Positions 6,836-14,882 of a stretch of 18,632 bases of DNA are shown in pieces (position 1 is the stretch's first letter; each line of letters starts with the position of its first letter). The stretch is from Atribacterota bacterium (GTDB lineage: Bacteria; Atribacterota; Phoenicimicrobiia; Phoenicimicrobiales; Phoenicimicrobiaceae), in NCBI GenBank assembly GCA_030666935.1, contig DAOUWX010000014.1:1-18632 (forward strand), given 5' to 3'. The translations under genes and the position numbers were made by a program. The notes under the pieces are model-generated. The model saw nothing but the letters and a program-made list of their open reading frames with translations, had not been told where the DNA came from and did no database searches.

Positions 6836-8188
6836 ATGAAAAAAAATTATAATCTATTGTTGATTAATCCCTGGATTTATGATTTTACAGCTTATGATTT
6901 CTGGTCTAAACCCTTAGGGCTATTGTATATTGCCAGCATCTTGAGAGAGCAGGGTTATGAAATTAGTTATATAGACTGTATGGACCGTTATAATCGGGAG
7001 ATTTTAAAGTTAGAGAATAGAAAATTTCCAAAAAAAGATGAATTTGGCCGAGGTCCTTTCTATAAAGAAGAAGTCAAAAAACCTGCAATTTTAAAAAATA
7101 TACCTCGCCGATATAGCCGATATGGGATTACCGAAGAAATTTTCCTGAATAAATTAAAAAAGCTGCCCCCACCCCAGGCAGTATTGATCACCTCTATTAT
7201 GACCTACTGGTATCCCGGAGCGTTCAGAGTGATAGAGATAATTAAAAAAATTTTTACCGATATCCCCATAATTTTAGGAGGGGTCTATACTGCTTTGTGT
7301 TTTGAACATGCCTTTAAATTTTCTGAAGCTAATTATATAATAAAAGGAAATAGTATAAGAGATTTAATAAAAATATTAGAACAGTATGACGGGAACAAAG
7401 ATGATTATTCAAAATACGAAAAAGGGTTAGATAACCTGCCTTATCCGGCCTGGGACCTCTATTCGGATCTTGATTATATCTCTATCTTGTCCTCTCGGGG
7501 TTGTCCTTACCGTTGCAGTTATTGTGCTTCTTTTAAAATAAATCCCAAACTGGAGTTTAGAAACCCTGAAGAAGTTGTAAAAGAGATAGAATATTGGAAC
7601 AAGAGGAGGGGAATAAAAGATTTTATTTTTTATGATGATGCCTTATTGATAAATTCGGAAGACAATTTTCTGGTTATTTTAGAGGAATTAATCAATAAAA
7701 AACTGGTCATCAGGCTTCATACTCCTAATGGAATTCATGCCCGAATGATAAATAAAGAAATAGCTTGCAAGATGTATCAGGCAGGAGTAGAGACCATCAG
7801 GTTGGGTTTTGAGACAGTAGATCCTCGAGTCCAATCAGATACAGGAGGGAAGATCACTAATATTGAATTTAAAAAGGCGGTGAATTGCCTTTTAGAAGCA
7901 GGATTTAAGCGGTCTCAGATAGGTGCTTATCTTTTAATCGGGATACCCGGACAGGAAGTTCAGGAAATTATTGATTCCATCTGTTTTGTGATAGATTGTG
8001 GTGCCCATCCGCGTTTAGCTAAGTTTTCGGCCATTCCGGGTACAAAGATATGGAACGAAGCCAAGACTTATTTTAATTTAAAAGGAGATGTTGATCCTCT
8101 TTTTCATAATGACGCGCTTTTACCTTATTTATCACCGGATATCACAATTAGAAATTATCAGCAAATAATATCAATAGCGAAAATATAA
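6836..8188 (+). CDS. B12-binding-type radical SAM protein
   Basis: A 450-residue protein with an N-terminal Rossmann-like region of the cobalamin-binding type (LLLINP at 7-12, KPLGLLYIASILREQGY at 25-41, PIILGGVYTAL at 144-154). A radical SAM core follows, with the cluster motif CPYRCSYC (C223, C227, C230) preceded by LSSRG. Later core features include GVETIRLGFETVD and YLLIGIPGQ. The N-terminal domain lacks the DxHxxG histidine motif, as is usual for this class. Members make methylations, rearrangements or other C-C/C-S chemistry; the substrate cannot be read here. No strong ribosome site precedes the ATG, which follows an A-rich tract. No biosynthetic partners are nearby. Confidence 0.88.
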   Translation: MKKNYNLLLINPWIYDFTAYDFWSKPLGLLYIASILREQGYEISYIDCMDRYNREILKLENRKFPKKDEFGRGPFYKEEVKKPAILKNIPRRYSRYGITEEIFLNKLKKLPPPQAVLITSIMTYWYPGAFRVIEIIKKIFTDIPIILGGVYTALCFEHAFKFSEANYIIKGNSIRDLIKILEQYDGNKDDYSKYEKGLDNLPYPAWDLYSDLDYISILSSRGCPYRCSYCASFKINPKLEFRNPEEVVKEIEYWNKRRGIKDFIFYDDALLINSEDNFLVILEELINKKLVIRLHTPNGIHARMINKEIACKMYQAGVETIRLGFETVDPRVQSDTGGKITNIEFKKAVNCLLEAGFKRSQIGAYLLIGIPGQEVQEIIDSICFVIDCGAHPRLAKFSAIPGTKIWNEAKTYFNLKGDVDPLFHNDALLPYLSPDITIRNYQQIISIAKI

Positions 8189-8373
8189 AATAATATAAAC
8201 TAAATGTGTTATAATTGAAATAAAATGTACCATAGATTTTTGAATATAATAAGCGGAGGTGATTTTAAAAAATAGGTTATCCCCAGGCTGTAAAAGTGAA
8301 CAAAAATAGCATACATAGATTAATAGATGTGGATATTTTATAAAGCATTTAATATTATAAGGAGGAGAAACGA

Positions 8374-8634
8374 ATGGAGCTCTTAAAGGTCTCATCTAAG
8401 TCGAATCCTAAAGCAGTAGCCGGTGCCTTAGCAGGAGTAATACGGGAAGAAGGAAAAGCAGAATTACAAGCCATAGGAGCAGGGGCAGTAAATCAGGCAG
8501 TTAAGGCGATTGCTATTGCTCGAGGTTTTACCGCAACCAGTGGCGTTGATTTAATCTGCGTACCGGCTTTTGTAGATGTAGAAATTGAAGGAGAAGAGAG
8601 AACCGCTATTAAATTTTTAGTCAAGCCCGGATAA
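8374..8634 (+). CDS. spoVS: Stage V sporulation protein S (SpoVS)
   Basis: The 86 residues match SpoVS closely over the full length: MELLKVSSKSNPKAVAGALA, the GAGAVNQAVKAIAIARGF block, and the DVEIEGEERTAIKFLVKP end. SpoVS is a small Alba-like nucleic-acid-binding protein that affects septation and coat assembly in Bacillus. It is also conserved in many non-spore-forming bacteria (Thermotogae, Deinococcus and others), where its role is unclear. AAGGAGGAG lies 6 bases before the ATG. It is followed on the same strand by an Asp23-family gene. Confidence 0.95.
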   Translation: MELLKVSSKSNPKAVAGALAGVIREEGKAELQAIGAGAVNQAVKAIAIARGFTATSGVDLICVPAFVDVEIEGEERTAIKFLVKPG

Positions 8635-8798
8635 AAGATTATATTATTAATGTCACTCCAGGTGAAAAGTAACAAGAAGAATTGAGAAGTTATTGAAAAA
8701 TACACGGTTGGCCTAAAAAGTAATTTATAACCAAGGTGATTTAACGGAAAAAGAAGATTTAAAAAATATTAGAGTAAAAGGGGAGAGTTAAAATTATT

Positions 8799-9260
8799 AT
8801 GGATAAAAAAAAGGAGAAAAAAGAGAAAATAGAGGATATACCTGCTCAGAAAACCCAAAAAATACCTGAGAAAATAAAGAAAGAAGAGAAGAAAGAAGAA
8901 AAAGCTAAAGCTAAAGAAATTTTAGGAGAAGTTAATATTGTACCCGAAGTAATAGCGACTATAATTAGTAGAACAGTAATCGGCATACCCGGGGTAGCCG
9001 GATTAGCTACTCGCGCTAAAGGCGGGATAGGAACTTTATTGGGGACTAAAGAATTAGAAAAAGGGATCAATGTTGATCTTAGAGAAAATAAAGAAGTTTC
9101 TACCACTATTTCGGTTATTTTAGAGTATGGTTCAATAATAATTGACGTAGCCAAAGAGATTCAGAAGAAGGTAAAAGCGGAATTAGAAACTAAAACCGGA
9201 CTCAAGGTTACCGGAGTAAATGTAAACATTCAGGGTGTGCATATAGAAGAAAAGAAATAA
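8799..9260 (+). CDS. Asp23/Gls24 family protein with charged N-terminal extension
   Basis: A 153-residue protein. Residues 1-42 are an almost pure Lys/Glu stretch, probably disordered or coiled coil. Residues 43-150 form an Asp23/Gls24 (YloU-like) domain: GEVNIVPEVIATIISRTV, IPGVAGLA, GINVDL and a C-terminal LKVTGVNVNIQGVHI. Family members include alkaline-shock and envelope-stress proteins of Firmicutes and YloU-type proteins linked to fatty-acid/cell-envelope genes; the biochemical role is not settled. GGGGAG lies about 13 bases before the ATG, longer than ideal. A large hairpin follows the stop codon. Confidence 0.88.
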   Translation: MDKKKEKKEKIEDIPAQKTQKIPEKIKKEEKKEEKAKAKEILGEVNIVPEVIATIISRTVIGIPGVAGLATRAKGGIGTLLGTKELEKGINVDLRENKEVSTTISVILEYGSIIIDVAKEIQKKVKAELETKTGLKVTGVNVNIQGVHIEEKK

Positions 9261-9275
9261 TTAATATTTCAAAGG

Positions 9276-9319
9276 AATAGGCCTATCAGGTTTTAAAAAA
9301 TTACCTGGATAGGCCTATT
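9276..9319. terminator. Large hairpin between convergent genes, probable bidirectional terminator
   Basis: AATAGGCCTATCAGGT (9276-9291) pairs with ACCTGGATAGGCCTATT (9303-9319) with one bulged base; the loop is TTTAAAAAATT. It sits between the stops of the plus-strand Asp23 gene (9260) and the minus-strand HU gene (9354). Neither side has a T run immediately after the stem, so termination is likely but unproven. The self-complementary AGGCCT in each arm also permits other pairings. Confidence 0.55.
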
Positions 9320-9353
9320 ACACTTAACTTGCTAATATAGTCAAAATATTTTT

Positions 9354-9626
9354 TTATTTTACTTTCTCTTTTAATTCCTTGCCTGCTTTGAAGAAAGGAA
9401 CACTCATAGCCTTTACTTGGATTTTTTCACCGGTACGTGGATTTCTTGCCATTCGAGCAGCTCTTTGTCTGGCACCAAAAGTTCCGAATCCTACTAATCT
9501 AACTGCGTCACCTTTGGCTAAGCAATCAGTAATAGTTTCGAATACACATTCGACAGCTTTTTTAGCTTCCTTTTTAGTAACACCGATTTCACTTGCTACA
9601 TTATCGATTAATTCGCCTTTGTTCAC
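9354..9626 (-). CDS. hup: HU family DNA-binding protein
   Basis: A 90-residue histone-like protein that bends and compacts DNA as a dimer. It has the full HU fold: MNKGELIDNVASEIGVTKKEA, the signature VGFGTFGARQRAARMARNP, the RNPRTGE beta-arm tip with the intercalating proline (P63), and the C-terminal PFFKAGKELK. The start is GTG, with AGGAGG eight bases upstream, and the spacing fits no alternative. It is transcribed alone, convergent with the Asp23 gene. A perfect palindrome and two direct repeats lie upstream of its start. Confidence 0.96.
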   Translation of the reverse strand: MNKGELIDNVASEIGVTKKEAKKAVECVFETITDCLAKGDAVRLVGFGTFGARQRAARMARNPRTGEKIQVKAMSVPFFKAGKELKEKVK

Positions 9627-9670
9627 TGTTTACACCTCCTTTCATTTTTGAAAATATCCTAAAAATAAAA

Positions 9671-9730
9671 AAATACAAGTATTTCTAAGCGTTTCATAAC
9701 TACTACGTATATAATATACGACAAGTATTT
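9671..9730. promoter_or_regulatory. Palindrome and direct repeats upstream of HU
   Basis: CGTATATAATATACG (9706-9720) is a perfect inverted repeat around a single central base. It is flanked by two identical ACAAGTATTT words (9675-9684 and 9721-9730); the first is part of the palindrome AAATACAAGTATTT. The location 50-100 bases before the HU start suggests promoter or operator elements, but I cannot assign -35/-10 boxes with confidence. Confidence 0.35.
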
Positions 9731-10283
9731 TAAAAATCCTTCTTTTTTCTGGAATTATTTTTATTTTTTTAAGAAAAAATAGTGTTTTCAGGCATTTTTA
9801 AATATATTTGACTTAATCTAATACCTAAAAGATAGATAAATTCCTTTGAAATAGAAACACGTTGAGTAATTATAAAAGAAATCGCTATATATTGCAAGTG
9901 TTTTAACTTATTGAGGGTAGTTTATTTGTAAAAATAGTCCCAAAGTCTTTAGTTGTGTTCGATTTTTAGGTGTTTGGTTAGGAAGCAATCTAGTATCTCT
10001 TCGATTTTATGGGATATTTTAAGTTATTTTTTATGGTATAATCAAAAATAAGTGTGTATGCGGCAAACGGAAACCTAATTAGTGTATAGTATGTAGCATA
10101 TAGTGTATAGTAAAGAAAGAAGAAGACAGAAGCCAGAATCGTATATCGTGTAAAAAATAGCCCATAGCGTAGAGAGTTTAGCGTATAGGATAATTAGTAT
10201 GTGGTGTATTTCTATATACTAAATACTAACTAACGACTATTCACTATTCACTAACGACTAAATAAAAAAGGAGGATTTAAAAA
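9731..10283. other. Long non-coding stretch before the PEGA protein gene
   Basis: No gene is supported. The first 300 bases are AT-rich unique sequence. An extended -10 box (ATGGTATAAT, TATAAT at 10037-10042) could be the promoter for the next gene, but it has no good -35. From about 10078 on the region is made of the same short words as other gaps: GTGTATAGTATGTAGC, the AAAGAAAGAAGAAGACAGAA word (10112-10131), ATAGCGTAG-type words, and TAACGACTATTCAC repeated in 10231-10260. Confidence 0.5.
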
Positions 10284-11810
10284 ATGTCAAAAGAAATATT
10301 ATTTACAATGAAAGGAAAAATGTTAACCTATATTTTTATCACCTTAATATTGCTACTTTGCTTGACTGTTATAGGGGTTGGCTATGCTCAAAGCCCCAGT
10401 CCGGAGGAAATCGAAAAGATGAAAGGCATTCAAATTATCAATCCTCACCCCCCATTTTCTCTTAGATTGTGGCTGGATAAAGAAAGAGGAGCTACTTACG
10501 CCCCTGGAGAGAAGATTAAGATTTCCTTCCAGACCTCTCGGGATTCCTTTGTAACACTTTATAACTATGACACCGAAGGTAGAGTGAAAATTATCTTCCC
10601 CAACCGGTATTCACCGCATAATTTTTTAAGAGCCGGACAAATTCATTCCGTTGAAGGCCTGATTGACCCACATACCAGGCCAGGAATAGAATATATACAG
10701 GGGTTCGCTGCTACCAGGCCCATATTTTTAAGTGATAGGGAAAAAGATCTAATTTCTAAAGAATTTATGCCAGAAGTAAGCAAAAATTATAAAGCCTATA
10801 TAAACACAATTAAGGGCATAATAGTATCTACACCTCCCACAGCCTGGACTTCGAGCAATCTATTAAGTTATACAGTAAGGCCAATAACCCCGCCTCTTAC
10901 TAATTATGGCAGGATTATAGCGACTTCCCAACCTCAAGGAGCGAAGGTATATCTAGACAATATTTATAAAGGGGTAACCCCCTTAAACTTAGATAGGGTT
11001 ACTGCAGGTCAGCATCAGATTAAGTTGGTAATGGCAGGTTATCAGGATTGGAGTAGTTATATCTCAGTATCACCTTCCCGGACTACTACAGTTTCTGCTG
11101 ATTTAATTCCTTTTCCTGCATATGGTTCAATTTCTATTTCCTGTAATCAGAGTAGTGCCAAGATATTTTTAGATGGTACCTATATAAAGAGAACTTATTC
11201 GACTAGGTCAGTGTTATTAGAAGATGTAGAAAAAGGATATCATGAGCTTCTTATAACTAAAACAGGCTATAAAGATTGGAGTAAAAAAGTATATGTTTCA
11301 TCTTCTAAAACTATAAAAGTTGTAGTTAATTTAATTAAGCAGGTAGTTGATGGTTCAATCTCTGTTTACTGTAATCAGGGTAATGCTAAGATCTATTTAG
11401 ACGGAAGCTATAAAAAAAGAACTTCTGCTAATAAGTCGGTAGAAATAAAGAAAGTCGGAGAAGGTTACCATGAATTATTAATCACTAAAGATGGTTATCA
11501 GGATTGGATTAGTACCATAATGGTCGCAGCCAACCAAACTTATATGATTTCTGCTTACTTGGTTCCCGAAATCATCTATGACGGTTCCATTGCTATATAC
11601 TGTAATGTAAGCGGAGCAAAAATATTTGTAAATGGGACTTATAAGGCGGCGTCCTCATCTTCTCAACCAAAAATCTTAGAGGAATTAACAGAAAAAGAAT
11701 ACGAAATCACTTTAATTAAGGATGGATATAGAACCTGGGTAGAAGATATTTGGGTATATGCCGGTGAAACTACTTCTATCTATGTAGAGATGATAGAAAT
11801 AGAGTATTAA
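10284..11810 (+). CDS. Secreted DUF4384 protein with four PEGA repeats
   Basis: A 508-residue exported protein. The signal peptide has its hydrophobic core at about 15-33 and a likely cut after GVGYA (residue 35). Residues about 62-180 match a DUF4384-type domain (YAPGEKIKISFQTSRDSFVT, YNYDTEGRVKIIFPN, AATRPIFL). Four PEGA beta-domains follow at about 209-276, 281-350, 357-428 and 434-503, each with a 'GSI..YCN..AKI.LDG.YK' opening, a 'GYHELLITKDGYQDW' middle and a hydrophobic last strand. Repeats 2 and 3 are the most alike and probably arose by recent duplication. PEGA proteins sit at or outside the cell surface; ligand unknown. An AAAAAAGGAGG site precedes the ATG and a strong terminator follows. 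Confidence 0.85.
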   Translation: MSKEILFTMKGKMLTYIFITLILLLCLTVIGVGYAQSPSPEEIEKMKGIQIINPHPPFSLRLWLDKERGATYAPGEKIKISFQTSRDSFVTLYNYDTEGRVKIIFPNRYSPHNFLRAGQIHSVEGLIDPHTRPGIEYIQGFAATRPIFLSDREKDLISKEFMPEVSKNYKAYINTIKGIIVSTPPTAWTSSNLLSYTVRPITPPLTNYGRIIATSQPQGAKVYLDNIYKGVTPLNLDRVTAGQHQIKLVMAGYQDWSSYISVSPSRTTTVSADLIPFPAYGSISISCNQSSAKIFLDGTYIKRTYSTRSVLLEDVEKGYHELLITKTGYKDWSKKVYVSSSKTIKVVVNLIKQVVDGSISVYCNQGNAKIYLDGSYKKRTSANKSVEIKKVGEGYHELLITKDGYQDWISTIMVAANQTYMISAYLVPEIIYDGSIAIYCNVSGAKIFVNGTYKAASSSSQPKILEELTEKEYEITLIKDGYRTWVEDIWVYAGETTSIYVEMIEIEY

Positions 11811-11909
11811 AGTAATTTCAATGACATATATTTAAATATGAGATAGAAAAGATAAAAAAGACGATAAGAGAAAATATATTGATTATTCTTTGCTAAATAT
11901 TCATTCAGA

Positions 11910-11970
11910 TTTAAGTTAAAAACAGGTTAGAGTGATTTCTGATCTGTTTTTAACTTAAACCTATTTTTTT
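11910..11970 (+). terminator. Strong intrinsic terminator after the PEGA protein gene
   Basis: A perfect 16-bp stem is formed by TTTAAGTTAAAAACAG (11910-11925) and CTGTTTTTAACTTAAA (11944-11959), with an 18-base loop and a run of T starting at 11964. It separates the PEGA gene from lpd. Confidence 0.85.
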
Positions 11971-12078
11971 CTTTATCTTTATTTAATCAATCTTCTTATC
12001 AATTTTTTATTAAGAAGTAAATCGTTTATAGCTAATATACCCATTTAAATTTATTATAAGGAGGAGACAAGATAAAAT

Positions 12079-13476
12079 ATGAGCAAGATTGATGTAGTAA
12101 TTATCGGTGGAGGACCCGGTGGTTATGTAGCGGCTATAAAAGCAGCTCATTTAGGATTAAAGACAGTGCTGGTGGAAAAGGATAAGTTGGGAGGAGTCTG
12201 CTTAAATAAAGGCTGTATCCCTACTAAAGCTTTAATAAGTACTACGGAGATATTAAACCATATTCAAAGAGCCGAGGAATTCGGGATTCAGGTTAAAGAT
12301 TATTCTTTTGATTTTCCTGCCATAATGAAGCGGAAAGACCTAATAACCCGGAGATTATCCTCAGGTGTAGAACAGCTAATGAAAGCTAATCAGGTAAGGG
12401 TAGTATTAGGGGAAGGACAGATAATCGAACCAGGGAAAGTGGAAATTACCGATACTGCAGGACAAAAAGAAATTATAAAGACCAAAAATATTGTTATCGC
12501 TACCGGTTCAAAAGTAATGAAACTTCCTCTTCCCGGCATAGATAGTGAAGGAGTAATAACCAGTGACAAAGCCCTATCCTTAAGCGAACTGCCCTCAAAG
12601 ATGATAATTATTGGGGGAGGGGTGGTAGGCATAGAGTTTGCCGGTATCTTCAAGGCTTTAGGAGTGGAAGTTACCGTAGTAGAGATGCTTCCCAGGATCT
12701 TACTCCCTATAGATGAGGAGATAGCCCTCAGGCTTACTATGAGCTTAAAGAGAAAAGAGATTGAAATTCTTACTGATTGTAAAGTTAAGGGGATAAAGAA
12801 GAACAATCAGAATTTAGAAGTTCTGGTTTCAACATCAGAAAGAGAGAAGAAATTAGAGACCGAAAAAGTGTTGTTAGCTGCCGGTAGAGTACCCGAACTG
12901 GGGAATATAGATATCCAAAGACTGGGTATCGAATTAGATAAAGGAGCGATCAAGGTAGATGAAAAGATGAGAACCAATATTCCAGGTATCTATGCGGTCG
13001 GGGATGTAGTGGGCAAGATAATGTTAGCTCATGTCGCTTCCCGAGAAGGAATAGTTGCGGTAGAGAATATCTCCGGTAAAGAGGTTTTGATGGATTATAA
13101 AGTAGTCCCTAATTGTGTATTTTCTATGCCTGAGGTAGCCAGTGTAGGGTTAACTGAAGAGGAAGCCCGGAAAGAAAATGATAATATTAAGGTCTCTAAA
13201 TTCCCCTTTATGGCAAATGGCAAAGCCCTGGGTATGGGAGAGACCGAAGGAATGGTAAAGATAATTGCAGAAGCTGACACTTCTGAGCTTTTGGGTGTGC
13301 ATATCTTAGGGGTTCATGCCAGTGACCTGATTGCCGAAGGTGCCCTGGCTTTATCTATGGAGGCTACCGCCGAAGAGATTGTAAATACTATCCATGCCCA
13401 TCCTACCCTGGCAGAGACCATCGCTGAAGCAGCCGAAGGAATAACCGGTAAACCTATTCACTTAACCCGGGTATAA
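12079..13476 (+). CDS. lpdA: Dihydrolipoyl dehydrogenase
   Basis: FAD-containing disulfide oxidoreductase that reoxidises dihydrolipoamide with NAD+ (the E3/L-protein of 2-oxoacid dehydrogenase or glycine-cleavage complexes). At 465 residues it is full length. It shows the FAD motif GGGPGG (10-15), the redox-active pair in CLNKGCIP (C41, C46), the NAD-binding IIGGGVVGIEFA, the second FAD motif TNIPGIYAVGDV and the C-terminal HPTLAE (catalytic H441, E446). AAGGAGGAG precedes the ATG. No E1, E2, lipoyl or glycine-cleavage genes are in the window, so its partner complex is not identifiable here. A mercuric or other flavin reductase is unlikely given the lipoamide-type motifs. Confidence 0.94.
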   Translation: MSKIDVVIIGGGPGGYVAAIKAAHLGLKTVLVEKDKLGGVCLNKGCIPTKALISTTEILNHIQRAEEFGIQVKDYSFDFPAIMKRKDLITRRLSSGVEQLMKANQVRVVLGEGQIIEPGKVEITDTAGQKEIIKTKNIVIATGSKVMKLPLPGIDSEGVITSDKALSLSELPSKMIIIGGGVVGIEFAGIFKALGVEVTVVEMLPRILLPIDEEIALRLTMSLKRKEIEILTDCKVKGIKKNNQNLEVLVSTSEREKKLETEKVLLAAGRVPELGNIDIQRLGIELDKGAIKVDEKMRTNIPGIYAVGDVVGKIMLAHVASREGIVAVENISGKEVLMDYKVVPNCVFSMPEVASVGLTEEEARKENDNIKVSKFPFMANGKALGMGETEGMVKIIAEADTSELLGVHILGVHASDLIAEGALALSMEATAEEIVNTIHAHPTLAETIAEAAEGITGKPIHLTRV

Positions 13477-13592
13477 TTTATTATTTGTTAAGTAAAACAT
13501 AACTTGCAAAATTTCTCCCAATAAAGAAAGATAATCTGAGAAAAAAATAAATATGACTCTATAAAAGTTATCTTATAAAGGAGGTATAAGTT

Positions 13593-14837
13593 ATGAGAAA
13601 ATCTGTAATTATTAAATTGTTGTTGTGCCTGATATTAATTTCTTTTTTATCTGTTGATTATGCGTCAGGTGAAAATAAGGGAAATGCAATTACCTGGGAG
13701 AAGACCTTTGGTGGAAGTAGTGAGGATATGGGGTTTTCTATTATCCAAACAGAAAATGGAGGATATGCAATAGCCGGATATGCAATATTGCCGAGAGAAA
13801 AAAAGGAGGACTGGAGAACAAAACTAGGATATATAATATTAGAAAAATCTAAAAGACAGGATTTCTGGATAATAAAACTTGATAAGAATGGAAATATGGA
13901 ATGGGATGAGATTTTTGGTGAGGAAATGACTGATGTGGCAAGATCTATCATTCAGACCAATGATGGAGGGTATGCAGTAGTTGGATCTATTTGGACAAAA
14001 TACGCAAAAAAACAAGATTTCTGGTTAATAAAGCTTGGCGAGAACGGGAATAAAGAATGGGAGAAAACTTTTGATAAAGATGAACAGGATATTGCATATT
14101 CTATCATTCAGACCAATGATGGAGGTTATGCAATTGCCGGCGGTAGCGGAAAAAGGTTCTGGGGAGAAGTAAATTGCTGGGTGATAAAACTTGATGCTAA
14201 AGGAAATATGGAATGGGATAAAAACTTTGGAGGGATAGGTTGGGACGAAATATATTCTATTATCCAAACTAAAGACGGTGATTTTATTACTACCGGAAGT
14301 GTGTGGTCAAAAGGCGCGGGGAGAGGAGACGTCTGTGTAGCAAAACTTGACAGAAGAGGATACCTCGTTTGGATCAAAACTTTTGGGGGAAGTGATTATG
14401 ATGATGCCCGCTCTATTATTCAAACTGATGATGGAGGTTATGCTGTTGCCGGATTTACAGTATCAGAAGATATAGGAGATAGAGATATCTGGGTAATAAA
14501 ACTGGATAAAGAAGGTAATAAGATTTGGGATAAAACCCTTGGTGGTACGAGTGAAGATTGGGCAAATTCTCTTATTCAAACTGAAGACGGAGGCTATATG
14601 GTAGCAGGTTGGACAAGCTCAATAGGTGCAGGTAAAACCGATGTTTGGATAATAAAACTTAACAGAAGAGGAGACCTGGTATGGGATAGGACCTTTGGAG
14701 GAAGTGAAAATGATGAGGCCCATTCTATCGTTCAAACCGAAGATGGAGGTTATGCTGTTGCCGGTTGGACGGAATCAAAAGGAGCAGGGAATTCAGATGT
14801 TTGGATAATAAAATTAGATGAAAATGGCAATTTATAA
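13593..14837 (+). CDS. Secreted seven-repeat protein, probable seven-bladed beta-propeller
   Basis: A 414-residue protein with a signal peptide (hydrophobic 6-20, cut near YAS, about residue 24-25). The mature chain is seven repeats of the form 'W-K-T-F-G-G ... SIIQTxDGGYAVAG ... DVWIIKLDxxGN'. The conserved Gln of SIIQT falls at residues 52, 121, 173, 225, 277, 329 and 381, so the last six are spaced exactly 52 apart and the first carries a 17-residue insertion. The protein starts with the 'TWEKTFGG' strand and ends at 'DENGNL', as expected if first and last repeats jointly close a ring. Function is unknown; binding or scaffold roles are typical for such folds. AAAGGAGG lies 8 bases before the ATG, and an MFS gene follows after 45 bp. 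Confidence 0.82.
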   Translation: MRKSVIIKLLLCLILISFLSVDYASGENKGNAITWEKTFGGSSEDMGFSIIQTENGGYAIAGYAILPREKKEDWRTKLGYIILEKSKRQDFWIIKLDKNGNMEWDEIFGEEMTDVARSIIQTNDGGYAVVGSIWTKYAKKQDFWLIKLGENGNKEWEKTFDKDEQDIAYSIIQTNDGGYAIAGGSGKRFWGEVNCWVIKLDAKGNMEWDKNFGGIGWDEIYSIIQTKDGDFITTGSVWSKGAGRGDVCVAKLDRRGYLVWIKTFGGSDYDDARSIIQTDDGGYAVAGFTVSEDIGDRDIWVIKLDKEGNKIWDKTLGGTSEDWANSLIQTEDGGYMVAGWTSSIGAGKTDVWIIKLNRRGDLVWDRTFGGSENDEAHSIVQTEDGGYAVAGWTESKGAGNSDVWIIKLDENGNL

Positions 14838-14882
14838 AAAATCTATAGGGATAATAAAAAAGAAATAGGAATATTTTCTTTA

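Noticed and set aside
8250..8310. GGAGGTGA site suggesting a small leader gene before spoVS
   Set aside because: The only start is a GTG inside the site itself, giving about 16 codons with no conserved features.
9379..9651. Plus-strand reading frame opposite HU
   Set aside because: It is the antisense shadow of the well-supported HU gene.
12390..12806. Minus-strand reading frame of 138 codons inside lpd
   Set aside because: Antisense to strong Lpd coding sequence with canonical motifs; Ser/Ile-rich shadow composition.
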